Source of the DNA: Breviolum minutum Mf 1.05b.01
Lineage: Eukaryota > Sar > Dinophyceae > Suessiales > Symbiodiniaceae
NCBI GenBank assembly: GCA_000507305.1
Contig: DF239290.1
Span: 124,001-188,000, forward strand
Direction of reading: 5' to 3'
Length of the DNA: 64,000 bases
Notes under the pieces: model-generated
The model's database searches: none
Told to the model about the DNA's origin: nothing
What the model saw: only the letters and a program-made list of their open reading frames with translations
Program-made: the position numbers and the translations under genes
Shown here: piece after piece, positions 9,850 to 18,808 of the stretch
Position numbering within the stretch: the stretch's first letter is position 1
Layout of the letters: every line of letters begins with the position of its first letter

Positions 9850-9874
9850 CTTAGGATCAATGGCTCACATGACT

Positions 9875-9976
9875 CCCTCAAAAATTGAATGGGACCTTAC
9901 CAACGGACCCTAAAGAAGTTGGTAGAGCTTTGAGATACTCAGTTTTAGGGGTCTGTTCAGTGGGTCCTGTTGGACA
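9875..9976. repeat. Fam-R dispersed repeat
   Basis: AAAATTGAATGGGACCTTAC, CAACGGACCC and GAGATACTCAGTTTTAGGGG. Confidence 0.65.
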
Positions 9977-10004
9977 TTACTTGCAATGACCCATCTTGAT
10001 TCAC

Positions 10005-10202
10005 CTGCTGAAGTAGTGGCAACAAAACCCCTATGTGACATTCTATGAAAAAGGTGAAGGTTGTTCTTCTTTCATGCCGAAAATAAAATAATCCCCCAAC
10101 AAAGCCTGTGCAGTAATTCATCACTGTCATGTAAAACAACCAACCAGGGTAGTTTTGAGCACTACTCGTGTGTGGTTTTCTTCCCTTTTCCGCCATCAAT
10201 CT
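10005..10202 (-). CDS. candidate exon, polytopic membrane protein
   Basis: The minus strand is open for 66 codons from CCTGTAG| to CTTCAGCAG|GTGAATC. It includes NYPGWLFYMTVMNYCTGFVG, then a basic FRHERR loop and IECHIGVLLPLLQQ, giving two hydrophobic stretches. It follows 10226-10516 in minus order and probably belongs to the same protein, though the junction between them is not resolved. See the neighbouring exon for a tentative family. Confidence 0.6.
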
Positions 10203-10225
10203 CTACAGGGTGACCACGTTAGATG

Positions 10226-10516
10226 TCACTCCTTCGTGAGCAACAAAAAAAACTCAGCACGTTTGAAAAATTCCGAAATCTGCCGAAGGGCCTTTATAAC
10301 CATCACTACTACAGTAAAACAAACTATAGTACAACAGTACAAATGGTACCAAACTTGAAAAACATTGATAAAGTCACACCAGGGCTGATTCCTATGTTCA
10401 AAAACATGGGTGTACCAACCCCTAAGAAAAAACGAAAAACGACCACGTTTTTGTTCCTGCTCACTTGGAATACTTGGAAAATCCACACGTGGGACCCAAT
10501 TCATACCATCCTCCAT
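10226..10516 (-). CDS. candidate exon, membrane protein (glucan synthase-like?)
   Basis: The minus strand is open for about 95 codons. An acidic and basic N-terminal part (VDFPSIPSEQEQKRGRFSFF) leads to RGWYTHVFEHRNQPWCDFIN and then a clear transmembrane run, YHLYCCTIVCFTVVVMVIKA, and a TGA at 10226. The order basic stretch, R-x-W-x-H-V-F, aromatic turn, membrane helix resembles the loop before the first helices of fungal and plant 1,3-beta-glucan (callose) synthases. That is a weak resemblance by eye, not a recognised domain. The acceptor and exact 3' junction are uncertain. Confidence 0.55.
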   Translation of the reverse strand: MEDGMNWVPRVDFPSIPSEQEQKRGRFSFFLRGWYTHVFEHRNQPWCDFINVFQVWYHLYCCTIVCFTVVVMVIKALRQISEFFKRAEFFLLLTKE

Positions 10517-10589
10517 GTCATTCCCCGGGGGTTTGGTGTTTAATTAACCCATGTGGTAGGACAAGATTTTGGATCAGGTATGGGTTACC

Positions 10590-10695
10590 TACATTTTTTC
10601 AACCAATATGCGACCGTCAAAATGGGTTCATCTTCACCAAGGTTCGGGGTGAAAATGCCAAAAAAATCTTTGGCGGAAACCACCACCAAAACCAT
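10590..10695 (+). repeat. Fam-A-like element, strongly diverged
   Basis: TTCAACCAATATGCGACCGT, AAATGGGTTCATCTTCACC, GGGGTGAAAATG and GGAAACCACCACC keep the Fam-A order. Confidence 0.5.
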
Positions 10696-10844
10696 TAATA
10701 AAATAATCTTTATTTATTTATTTTTACATGAATAACAAAAAAAATAATATATTTCAAAAAAATCTTCAGATACACCCATGTTTTTAAACATCGAAAAATA
10801 CCTGCCAGCCATCCATAGGTGGAATTTTTGCACCTTGCCTGGAC

Positions 10845-10896
10845 CTTTTTCCCCGCGCACCGGGCCTTGGATTCCCATCCCAACGTCTTGTTGTAC
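10845..10896 (-). CDS. candidate internal exon
   Basis: The minus strand from ACTCAG|G to AAAAAG|GTCCAG reads YNKTLGWESKARCAGKK. A second frame is also open across it, so phase is uncertain. Likely upstream of the membrane-protein exons. Confidence 0.4.
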
Positions 10897-10904
10897 CTGA
10901 GTTC

Positions 10905-11045
10905 AGAGCCCGGGAACCTCTTCCGACCGGTCGGATGGGGGAAGGGTTTTTTCGAATTGGGGCCCCGGCTTAACGGAACCTCTTCGTAGGTCGGTGGTTT
11001 GTAGGTTTTTTCGTATGGGGGCCTCTATAAACGGAGTTAGAACGA
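10905..11045. repeat. imperfect tandem duplication, about 65 bp
   Basis: GGAACCTCTTCCGACCGGTC...GGGTTTTTTCG...GGGGCC is followed by GGAACCTCTTCGTAGGTCGG...GGTTTTTTCG...GGGGGCC. GC-rich compared with its surroundings. Confidence 0.5.
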
Positions 11046-11373
11046 ACCCCTTCCCCCCTTCAAATGGACAACATTTTCCATGCAAAACTGGGGTTAAATA
11101 AAAAAAACCTTTTTAGGGGCCCCTTAACTCCATTTATAACTGGTGACTGGGCCCATCTTGTAGGAATCTTGCTCTTTTGGAAGATTTTTGGATGAACCCC
11201 CCTATGGAAGCCTGAAAAATATCTGACCTTGTGATAGATTGGACTGAAACAACCCACTTAAAAATCAGATGTTCAGTGATAAACTGCCTTCAAAGTTGCA
11301 ATTGAATGGTCAGTACTCTCTAGGGGTCAAAGAACTACTCTGGTGATCTGACTTTAGAAACAACGCAACTTAC

Positions 11374-11427
11374 AACACACAGCCTGCCGGATTAATTGGT
11401 CAACCGTTCCGTTCCAGTTGCCTGTGC
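11374..11427 (-). CDS. candidate internal exon with strong donor
   Basis: The minus strand reads TGNWNGTVDQLIRQAVC from TTGAAG|GC to GTGTT|GTAAGTTGCG. Length 54 nt. Family unknown. Confidence 0.5.
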
Positions 11428-11559
11428 CTTCAAAATGGGGCTACCTTTATTAATCTTTTCTACCTGAATTTGCTAACATTCGATTTGCCCATTTCCTTCG
11501 TGATGTTTTTTTGATCTCTGATGCTGAGACACACTCAGTTGCGCAACGAAAAAAAACCT

Positions 11560-11605
11560 CTCTCTCTCTATAAATAAATATCTATATAAATATATACACA
11601 TACAT
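11560..11605. repeat. CT then TATA low-complexity tract
   Basis: TCTCTCTCTCTATAAATAAA followed by TA-rich repeats. Confidence 0.7.
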
Positions 11606-11782
11606 GCCACAATATAAAGATCGATAAACCTTGAACCCAAATAGCCCTTCTTTTGCTTGAAAAGGTGCTTCTTTTAGAGGGTTGAAGCCCGAAAATAGAG
11701 GTCAAATGGGTTCCAGGAACATATATGGCTAGCTTAAAAAAGGACAGGATCCTCGCAAGGTTCGATTTTTTTTGAACTCCTA

Positions 11783-11885
11783 CTGTTGATGGACAAAATC
11801 CTGCACCACCAAGGATGATAATGACCCCATTATTTTTGGGTTTTAACCATCCCAGGTGGTTGTTTGGGATTTCTTCCAGCAACAG
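11783..11885. repeat. Fam-K element with TA duplication
   Basis: CTGTTGATGGACAAAATCCT...GGGATTTCTTCCAGCAACAG flanked by TA on each side. Confidence 0.8.
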
Positions 11886-11957
11886 TATCACCGATATTTT
11901 TCAGTTAGCCACAATAACCGTTCCCCCTTCTTAGGAAACCTCAGCTGCCTTTTGTTC

Positions 11958-12110
11958 ATGGCTGGTCAACCTACCCCCATGTAAGGTACCCCCATGAGAA
12001 ATGAAACCCTAACAAGGCCTTATTGAGGGAACAACTATGGTTAATATCTCCCTATTAAGGCTTTATTTGTCATGGGGGTACCTTACATGGGGGTAGGTTG
12101 ACTGGCCATG
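11958..12110. repeat. Fam-H element
   Basis: CATGGCTGGTCAACCTACCC...GGGTAGGTTGACTGGCCATG, an almost complete palindrome with a TTAAGGCTTTATTTGTCATG arm. Confidence 0.9.
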
Positions 12111-12119
12111 ATTTGTTTC

Positions 12120-12235
12120 CCCTGACAGATAAAAACCGAGGCTCGGAAGACAAGCGAGGGCTTTCCGCCCAGTGAAGCTTGGCCTGCTAAAGATCTGGGA
12201 TGATGGGATGGCTTTTGGCCTTGGGCATTTTGGGG
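12120..12235 (-). CDS. coding-like island
   Basis: A minus-strand open frame reads CPRPKAIPSSQIFSRPSFTG then KALACLPSLGFYLSG in a GC-richer patch between Fam-H and Fam-J. Splice borders are not clear. Family unknown. Confidence 0.35.
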
Positions 12236-12267
12236 ATTTGGTTAGTAAAGACATATAAAGACAATAT

Positions 12268-12378
12268 GGGTGTTTCCAAAAATTGGGGTACCACGGGTAC
12301 CACAAAATCATCCATTTAATAGGGTTTTCCATTATAAACCATCCATTTTGGGGTACCCCTATTTTTGCAAACACTATA
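12268..12378. repeat. Fam-J element
   Basis: GGTGTTTCCAAAAATTGGGG...CATCCATTTTGGGGTACCCC...TTTTTGCAAACAC. Same layout at 19718, 27409, 31623, 39560 and 49726. Confidence 0.8.
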
Positions 12379-12489
12379 TATTTCCGGTTGGGTGGTTGAA
12401 CCACAAATCTGAAAAAAACATCTCAAAAACGACATTTTCCCGTACACCATACACCTGAGCAAACTGGCTACTATAATTCCAAAACCTGA

Positions 12490-12660
12490 ATCTTGACAGG
12501 GAAATTTGTGAAAAAACTTCCCTTACTAAACCACCAGCATTGGGGTGAATTGCAACATCTGAAATGAGGTGGCAATATCATTTCACCAACATGTTCAGGT
12601 ACCTAAAATGGAGGAATCCTCATGTAAGCAGTATGGATACGGCCTAATGTAACCCCCTGA
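12490..12660. repeat. Fam-Z dispersed repeat
   Basis: CAGGTACCTAAAATGGAGGA with CCTCATGTAAG; the same block appears at 51925-51965. Confidence 0.45.
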
Positions 12661-12715
12661 AAAAACAGCCAAACATAGGGTACAGTACCTCCAAATTGCA
12701 TACAGGTGCCTGAAT

Positions 12716-12735
12716 CTTTTGGTGATCACCAAAGG
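12716..12735. other. near-perfect 20-bp palindrome
   Basis: CTTTTGGTGATCACCAAAGG, one mismatched pair. Confidence 0.5.
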
Positions 12736-12809
12736 ATGCCCGGATGCAACTTGAGAAACTTGACAAAAAATAACACCTTGATCCCACCTATTGGTTGGTT
12801 AACCCTAAG

Positions 12810-12935
12810 GATCCAGGGTTGTATCCTGTCGGAAAGAGATTGATGACCCTGGTCCAATCCTATTCTGTGGATGGGATGTTTCGACCATCAATCCTACGAA
12901 CCACAAAAGGGGTCTGGATTCTTAAGGTAATAGGG
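12810..12935. repeat. Fam-P dispersed repeat
   Basis: GGATGGGATGTTTCGACCAT, CAATCCTACG and GGTCTGGATTCTTAAGG; also at 23690, 27886, 44225 and 62640. Confidence 0.6.
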
Positions 12936-13002
12936 ATTCCCACAAAGGGGGGGGGGCTATAAACATGATTATTATACAGGGTACTACAGCCCCCTCCTTC
13001 GA

Positions 13003-13088
13003 CAATGGTAATGGAACCTCAATACCTTGCGGTTCTGAGGTGATTGTACACCCCGATGATCCTCTGACGTTCGGTGAGCCAGGATCCC
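13003..13088. repeat. Fam-N dispersed repeat
   Basis: GAACCTCAATACCTTGCGGT, then GTGATTGTACACCCCGATGA and GGATCCC. Confidence 0.6.
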
Positions 13089-13090
13089 TC

Positions 13091-13190
13091 CTTGGAGGAT
13101 CATCCCAGGTAGTAAGTGTTTGATAACCATGGATATGGCTTATAAATGGGGGTTACTAACCACTTACAAGTCATGGGATGATCCTCCAAG
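13091..13190. repeat. Fam-B element, short
   Basis: CTTGGAGGATCATCCCAGGT...CATGGGATGATCCTCCAAG with a TAAGTGTTTGATAACCATGG interior. Confidence 0.85.
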
Positions 13191-13321
13191 TAGGGCATAT
13201 TTGTTTCCCCAAACTTCCAATGGCACATTCTTCCGGGGTCACATCCTTAGGTCTTAGGTAAAACAGGTCCTAAAATTTAGGAGGATAAACTATCTTCAAT
13301 AGGATTCCAAGTATTGTAAAA

Positions 13322-13363
13322 ACTCTATATATATATATATATATTGTATATATATATATATTT
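13322..13363. repeat. AT microsatellite
   Basis: Two TATATA runs separated by TTG. Confidence 0.85.
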
Positions 13364-13380
13364 ACCTTCACACAAATGCT

Positions 13381-13468
13381 CCATGGGACCGGAATACTTA
13401 CCTACATTTACCAAACATTTAAGCCATTCATGTAGGTAAATATACTGTTCCAATAGATCATATGGGTT
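13381..13468. repeat. Fam-E element
   Basis: CCATGGGACCGGAATACTTA...GTAGGTAAATATACTG...ATCATATGGG inverted repeat. Confidence 0.7.
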
Positions 13469-13539
13469 GTGAACGACTGAAACCTAAATAGTAAATCATG
13501 GGTAAATTCATGCAGAGTCCCATGCATCAACGACCTGCA

Positions 13540-13618
13540 GCTTTGCTTGTTAAGAACCGAGGTGCAAATGTTGATCGTGGATGACGCGAACAAAGTGATG
13601 TGCGATCTCAGCACTTTG
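13540..13618. CDS. candidate exon, strand unresolved
   Basis: Both strands are open with fitting splice sites. Plus: LQLCLLRTEVQMLIVDDANK then VMCDLSTLK ending AAAG|GTAGCC. Minus: VLRSHITLFASSTINICTSV ending TGCAG|GTCGTT. The plus reading has the more typical residue mix. Family unknown. Confidence 0.4.
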
Positions 13619-13810
13619 AAAGGTAGCCCAGGCCTCTGTTGAAAGCCAAATGCGAAAGATTTGGATAATGCTGCTGCTACGGGATTTTTTGTTTTTTCAG
13701 GGGGATGGACTATGTTGAAAGGGTCGGCACTATGATAACTGTGTTGAGGGTCTCAATGGCTCTTTGCTTCTTCTGCTTCCCAAGTAAAACAAAAAATATA
13801 CGAGATACTA

Positions 13811-13910
13811 CCCCGAAAACTAACATGGAATCCAAAAAAAATGGTGGTTTGTAGATGCGTATCCTTTTCCAAGGGGGTATTTTCAGGTTCCATGATAATC
13901 TTCCTGGGTG
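13811..13910. repeat. Fam-D element with TA duplication
   Basis: CCCCGAAAACTAACATGGAA...CATGATAATCTTCCTGGGTG, TA on both sides (13809-13810, 13911-13912). Confidence 0.85.
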
Positions 13911-14005
13911 TATATAGTTGGTAGATGTATAGGGTCTTTGCCTTGCTTTGTTTTTCTTTGCTGCCTACCATCTTTCACCACAAGCATCCAATGAAGGGTG
14001 TATAT

Positions 14006-14094
14006 CCATAGAATCCAAATATGGTATATTTATCTACATTTGGTTGATTTTTATGGTAACTGTAAGTAAATATACCATATGTGGATCCTATGGG
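14006..14094. repeat. Fam-E element
   Basis: CCATAGAATCCAAATATGGT...ACCATATGTGGATCCTATGG. Confidence 0.85.
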
Positions 14095-14228
14095 ATATAT
14101 GATATATGTGTATGTTTTTTCGTCCTATTGGTCATTAGTAGGAAGAATTCGGAAGAATTGTGTGGCGCGAAGCCACTAGTATGCTACACACCCGAAAACA
14201 AAAATAGAACTCCCCGAAGCAAAATCAT

Positions 14229-14339
14229 CTTGGCAACCCTTAGGTCCCAAGCTAAAAGTTAAATTTTAGTGGGTTACAGGTAAAATCCCACTAAACTCTA
14301 AGGGGCTAAGGGAATAAGGCTAAACTAAGATGTGCCAAG
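14229..14339. repeat. Fam-F element
   Basis: CTTGGCAACCCTTAGGTCCC...CTAAACTAAGATGTGCCAAG. The internal AAAAGTTAAATTTTAGTGGG hairpin is the family hallmark. Confidence 0.9.
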
Positions 14340-14447
14340 TCATGGTCTTTTTATATATCGCGGAACTCACATATTCCATCACTTCCAGACCAGGACATCC
14401 AAATACAGAAAAATCCTGCATCCAAGAGACAAAACCTCGACTCTTAC

Positions 14448-14527
14448 CGTTGGAAAAAACTGGGTATCGAAGACGCTGAGGCTCCTTGGCATTGTCCAAG
14501 GTTTTGGCAGATGTTTGTTTCTTTTGT
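14448..14527 (-). CDS. candidate internal exon with strong donor
   Basis: The minus strand reads KRNKHLPKPWTMPRSLSVFD then TQFFPT, from TTTCCCAG|AC to CCAACG|GTAAGAGTC. Length 80 nt, ends on a codon boundary. Family unknown. Confidence 0.55.
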
Positions 14528-14908
14528 CTGGGAAATAAAGGCTAAGGAATATCACCTGGTGGTTTTCATAGCTCACTCAGCCAAACAAACTGTGGTCTTT
14601 TTCTTGCGATTTAAATGTGGAATCCCAAAACATTTAGAGGTTGGCCATGAGCTGGGCAGGTGATACCAAGTCATTGGGTGATTTAACACATTCCATTGAT
14701 TCTTAGATGCACTTGTCATCCAACACTCACCATTGTCACTCCTAGGGCCTAGGGATTGTTGGATCCGCTTTTATTGTTCCGAGCATGGTGGAGGGGTTGG
14801 AAAATCACATCAGACATAAGGAACTTGGAGTCCACCATTCTCAGCAAGTGATTGGTGTTATGTTAGTTTACAGTAGTGTAAATAGCTTCAAATGCTTGGA
14901 GCAAGTAC

Positions 14909-14959
14909 AAAATCAAACACATTTCCCAAGTGGTCGTTATCAGTGTCCTCAACCCCCAC
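14909..14959 (-). CDS. candidate internal exon
   Basis: The minus strand reads VGVEDTDNDHLGNVFDF, exactly 17 codons from GCAAG|GTG to GATTTT|GTACTT. Acidic. It could precede 14448-14527 in the same gene. Family unknown. Confidence 0.45.
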
Positions 14960-15449
14960 CTTGCTGCTCATTTGCTCATCACCAACCAAGCACAGCCCAG
15001 CAAAGAAATAAGTTAGATTTGCTTTTAAACGGTTGGACAAGACTTAAACATCCCAAAACTTAGGTCGTTTAAACCCTAAAACTTGAGCGCGTTTTAGGTC
15101 TAAAATGTGTAAAGTCCAAACTCAAAGCAGGTAAGGGTAGAAGGGATTACCTAAGACTGGCAAAGCAAAAAGCCACAACACACACAATACTACCCCAAAT
15201 ATAGTGATGAATCTCCTGGTCGAGGCTAAATAAAGTCATAAACAAGCAAAACAAATCAGAAGTCAAATAGTCAAGGTAGAGACTCATCTCTCTAAACACT
15301 AGCACTTACAAGGTGCAGAGCAATTTCAAGGGTTGACATGGTGTTTTTGGAGATCATAGCAGTTGCTGTTCATCTGGAACTTTTTTTGCTGATCATTCCC
15401 ACTCCCCTTAGTGCCCTCCCCTCAAAATAAGGCTTTGGTTTATTCAGTA

Positions 15450-15533
15450 CCCTCCCAAGGTTTAACATAACCCCTGAAAAGTTAGTCGTCCAGCCATCAT
15501 TTTTCAGGGGCTATGTTAAACTTCGGGGGTGTA
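15450..15533. repeat. Fam-D2 element
   Basis: ACCCTCCCAAGGTTTAACAT...GCTATGTTAAACTTCGGGGG. Confidence 0.7.
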
Positions 15534-15626
15534 ATCATGCATCCAGCGGCGTCCCCGGCTACATTGAAGCCCTACATTTTTGTCGTACGTAGGTTCTTTC
15601 GAAAGCCAGCTCTATAATACACCTAC

Positions 15627-15680
15627 CTGGATCTCCAGCAGGCACTTGAGATCCCATGATTCTTTGGGATTTTTGTTTTT
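15627..15680 (-). CDS. candidate internal exon
   Basis: The minus strand reads KNKNPKESWDLKCLLEIQ, 18 codons from GATCTTTTTCAG| (good pyrimidine tract) to ATCCAG|GTAGGTG. Another frame is also open. Family unknown. Confidence 0.5.
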
Positions 15681-15895
15681 CTGAAAAAGATCTCAATGTG
15701 ACCTGTAAAATTGAAAAACTGAGACATCTTAACCCATGAAAGATTCCGAAAATTGACCTGACATCCTTAAAAAGTGCCATGTTTATACTAACCATGAACT
15801 ATCTATGGAAATCCTAATCCAAGTGGAGATTCCATGTGAAATATCGGTAGCTTTCCCCGAAATGAAGGTGGCTTCTCTTGCCTCTTCAGTACAAC

Positions 15896-15977
15896 CTTTT
15901 TGGATGATATGTTCATCGCCCTCGTGACGTGGCGAAAAAAATGCACCGCGGGCGCCAAACTTCCGCAGTGATCGTGG
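15896..15977 (-). CDS. candidate internal exon
   Basis: The minus strand reads HDHCGSLAPAVHFFRHVTRA then MNISSKK, from GCTTAG|C to AAAAAG|GTTGTA. Length 82 nt, ends on a codon boundary, as 15627-15680 starts on one. GC-rich. Family unknown. Confidence 0.5.
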
Positions 15978-16034
15978 CTAAGCGCGGAAAGCGCGTTTCA
16001 AAAACTTGCAGCATGCCATTCCAGAGAACTGTGT

Positions 16035-16223
16035 CCCACAGGCTCCATGTATGACATATTTTCCTACATTCACCATAAATTACTAGATGGTGGTTTCAAC
16101 CCGTTTGAAAAATATTATATAGTCAAATTGGAAATCTTCCCCAAATAGGGGTGAACATAAAAACTATTCCCAGATTAAGGCCATGCATGTAGGTAATTAT
16201 TCCAGTCCCATGGAGCATATGGG
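16035..16223. repeat. Fam-E element interrupted by a Fam-A copy
   Basis: The left half (CCCACAGGCTCCATGTATGA...CACCATAAATTA) and right half (ATTAAGGCCATGCATGTAGG...GGAGCATATGGG) rejoin into a normal Fam-E when 16083-16173 is removed. Confidence 0.8.
16083..16173 (+). repeat. Fam-A element nested in Fam-E, ATTA duplication
   Basis: CTAGATGGTGGTTTCAACCC at the left. Flanked by ATTA at 16079-16082 and 16174-16177. The right arm is partly lost (CTATTCCCAG). Confidence 0.85.
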
Positions 16224-16379
16224 TCTGAATTTCACACCTATGGGGTCAACTCTCTGTAGTCAAAACTCATCACTAAAGGAGGGTTCCAACCTCAGCCTCA
16301 GGATATGATTATTTCAACTCCCTCCTCCCCACCCATAGGATCAATGCCCCTGCTGAAATATTTTCCTATTAGGTAAATA

Positions 16380-16497
16380 CTTGGCAACCCTTTGGTCCCC
16401 TGCTAAAAGTTAAACTTTTAGTGGGGGGTGACAGGTAAAATCCCACTAAACTCTAAGGGGCTAATGGAATAATAAGGCGCAACTAAGATGTGCCAAG
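16380..16497. repeat. Fam-F element
   Basis: CTTGGCAACCCTTTGGTCCC...CAACTAAGATGTGCCAAG. Confidence 0.9.
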
Positions 16498-16794
16498 AGA
16501 TCATCCTAAAATACCGGCCACCTTTGTTTGGTCTTCACTTGGACTTTCAGATAAATTGTCATCATTGTCCTTTTATACATTCATCCCATATAAACAACAA
16601 CCATGTAGGCAAGATATTTTGTTACACCCCTGAAACTTAACATGCACCCCCCCACCAAAAAAAAAATGAAGCTTTGGAAGTCATATCTAAAATATTCCTT
16701 TTCCAAACAAACTGAGTTTTTCAGCTTCCAAAACTTCCGCCCCGTGTCTTCCATTTAATTTTCTCCCACGGGGGGGGGAAACGCAGCCGGAAGT

Positions 16795-16912
16795 CCCTGG
16801 GAAAGTCAGTGGCCAAGTGACTGGCGCACCCATGGACAGCGTGAAGTCCAGGAACTCCTGCCGAGTAACTCTCCTCGGACGTCGGAGACGTCTGACGTCG
16901 TCTGACGCTTGA
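16795..16912 (-). CDS. coding-like island
   Basis: The minus strand reads RRVTRQEFLDFTLSMGAPVT followed by WPLTFPG in a GC-rich patch. The TRQEFLDF stretch is reminiscent of EF-hand-flanking helices, but no calcium loop is visible. Borders are unclear (a GTCAG acceptor; no GT donor in the expected place). Another frame is also open. Confidence 0.38.
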
Positions 16913-17560
16913 TGCCACACCGTTTCTCCCAATCGGGGCTTGGCATATCAACACCCGAGGCCGAGGCGAAACGACACGTGGAAAAATTTCAAATACCTGG
17001 AAAGCCGTTTGGAAAGCCCTGATTTTTAAGGCAATTTTATTTGCTGGGTTTTAGGGACCCCAAGTTGCCTAAAAAAAATGGGACACAAAAGGCGTTCCAG
17101 GTACTGTAATTAAATCTAAAAGTTGCCAGCTTTTTTTGTGCATATGAATCACTACTCCTGGCTGCAAAAAAAGTTTACCAGCTTTTTTTTAAAACTGGCT
17201 TTTGTTCATCAACCAAAAACAACAAATATCCCCGGGGACATCCAAATCTAACCTCGGGGGGTGACGTGCCGGATGTCTGCCGGAGGTATGATCAACATCC
17301 GAAGTTTAGCGGAGGGGTGTCACACCAAACATGGCATTTTTACTGCAAAATTGCACTAAATTGCACGACCTGCCAAGGAGATGCAGTTTTTCTGTAGTGA
17401 ATCTCATCAAAGATGACTGGATTTGACTGAGTAACTGATCGCTGTTTTCATGAAAAAATCATATTAGGGTTGCGGGACCCGGGGACTACAATGTTGAACA
17501 CTTTAAGTGGAGTAGATTTGAAGCACCACTGAATCAACCCAAGAAATGTAAACTTCGGGT

Positions 17561-17694
17561 ACAAGATGGGCCCCTGCCAGTTATAAATGGAGTTATAACC
17601 CCTATAAATGGCCTTATAAATGGCAAACTGTTCTTATAACCCTAGTTATAGGAGTTATAAACCCAGTTACAACTGGTAGGGTGCCCACCTTGTA
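17561..17694. repeat. Fam-G element, canonical
   Basis: TACAAGATGGGCCCCTGCCA...GGTGCCCACCTTGTA. The interior has AAATGGAGTTATAACCCC and CTAGTTATAGGAG. Used as the reference for the family. Confidence 0.9.
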
Positions 17695-17802
17695 GAAAGG
17701 ATGAACTTGAGGTTTTTTCAAGAATATACACCCCTGAACTCCTCAAACTACACATGTGATTTTTTTAAATAGTTTTGGGAATTCTGAGGCTCTTTAGCTG
17801 GT

Positions 17803-17987
17803 TCTTTTGGATAAATTGCTGCTGGGCCGCCGTTCTCCAAAAGTATCACCCGGAAAAACCCTTCACTCGGAAAGCTGATGATTCAAGTCTGTCTCATTGT
17901 GGCATTGAATCAAGGTTCAAATATACCGTTAAGACTAATGACCTGTCTCAAGAAAGGTATGAGGAGATCCCAGGGAGTTCGCAATTG
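17803..17987 (+). CDS. candidate exon, plus strand
   Basis: The plus strand is open and reads QKYHPEKPFTRKADDSSLSH, CGIESRFKYTVKTNDLSQER and YEEIPGSSQL before CAATTG|GTATGTACT, a good donor. The minus strand has stops here, so this is the clearest plus-strand coding segment. Its start is not resolved. Family unknown. Confidence 0.55.
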
Positions 17988-18179
17988 GTATGTACTGTAT
18001 ATTATATACAAGGGTAAATACAAGTATACTGTACATATAAGTTTGCAGGCCACTATTGAATAAAGTATCAATCGGGGCTAGCTAACCCACTCGGCTCTGA
18101 ATTGATCCTTACATTCCAACAGCACATTATAGGTCTGTAGCGCAGACTATTGTTTGGTGTAGCTGCATGGTGGGTGAGC

Positions 18180-18407
18180 CTATTGTAGCAACTTATCCCC
18201 AAGAATTTCTTCCCTTTCATAATAGGATTGGTAGGCATAACGCTTGACTATTACATCATCTACTAAGGTTCCCCGTCCCCTTGAACCCCCTCTCTCTTGG
18301 GGATCCCAGACTTCAATTCCCTGTAAGTCAAGGAAACAACCTTTAAAATCATAGTCTACCCTAAAATTGTTGATTCTTTGCAAATACCTACCAAAATATC
18401 CAAGGTT
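18180..18407 (-). CDS. candidate terminal exon with stop
   Basis: The minus strand from GAAAAG| reads NLGYFGRYLQRINNFRVDYD, FKGCFLDLQGIEVWDPQERG, TLVDDVIVKRYAYQSYYERE and EILGDKLLQ then TAG. It is hydrophilic and clearly protein-like; the other strand is closed. It marks the 3' end of a minus-strand gene. Family unknown. Confidence 0.65.
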   Translation of the reverse strand, partial: NLGYFGRYLQRINNFRVDYDFKGCFLDLQGIEVWDPQERGGSRGRGTLVDDVIVKRYAYQSYYEREEILGDKLLQ

Positions 18408-18520
18408 CTTTTCGGTTCAAGACCGCCTTGAATTAATGGTCTTTGAGATTAGTAACTGAAACATTGTCCCTTAATAATTCCCCAACAAAAAGGCCTTATT
18501 CCTGGAAAACGTGGCACTTA

Positions 18521-18668
18521 CTTGGAGGATCATCCCAATTATTAAGTATATAGTAACCCCCCCTTATAAGCCATTTAGGCCATTTGGAAGGGGAATAACC
18601 TGACCCTTAGGGGACTTACGATCACCACGGTTATTAACCACGTATCCTAACTGGGATGATCCTCCAAG
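18521..18668. repeat. Fam-B element between coding islands
   Basis: CTTGGAGGATCATCCCAATT...AACTGGGATGATCCTCCAAG. If a segment from its GATC to its CCAAG were removed, minus-strand frames on both sides would join without a stop for about 20 codons. Confidence 0.85.
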
Positions 18669-18689
18669 TTGGGGCCTTTCCATTGCCTT

Positions 18690-18808
18690 CTGCTTCCCAT
18701 TGCAGGGCGGCCCCAACTTCCCAGCCAGCACAACGCCAAGTTGCGGCGGTATGTTTGCAAGGAACAACCGATTCACGCCATGCCATCGGGGATCATCCGG
18801 AGCTAAGC
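18690..18808 (-). CDS. candidate exon, strand not certain
   Basis: The minus strand from TTTTTCCAG|GC reads LAPDDPRWHGVNRLFLANIP then PQLGVVLAGKLGPPCNG. The plus strand has an excellent acceptor (CTTCCCATTGCAG|) and a GTAAATGG donor over the same bases. I prefer minus on protein appearance. Confidence 0.42.

Noticed and set aside
10223-10543. 106-codon plus-strand frame
   Set aside because: The minus strand over the same bases has a clear hydrophobic helix and better protein character.
17230-17330. GC-rich island with LRMLIIPPADIRHVTPR on minus
   Set aside because: No acceptor between the preceding stop and the frame; the plus frame is equally open. Not listed as an exon.
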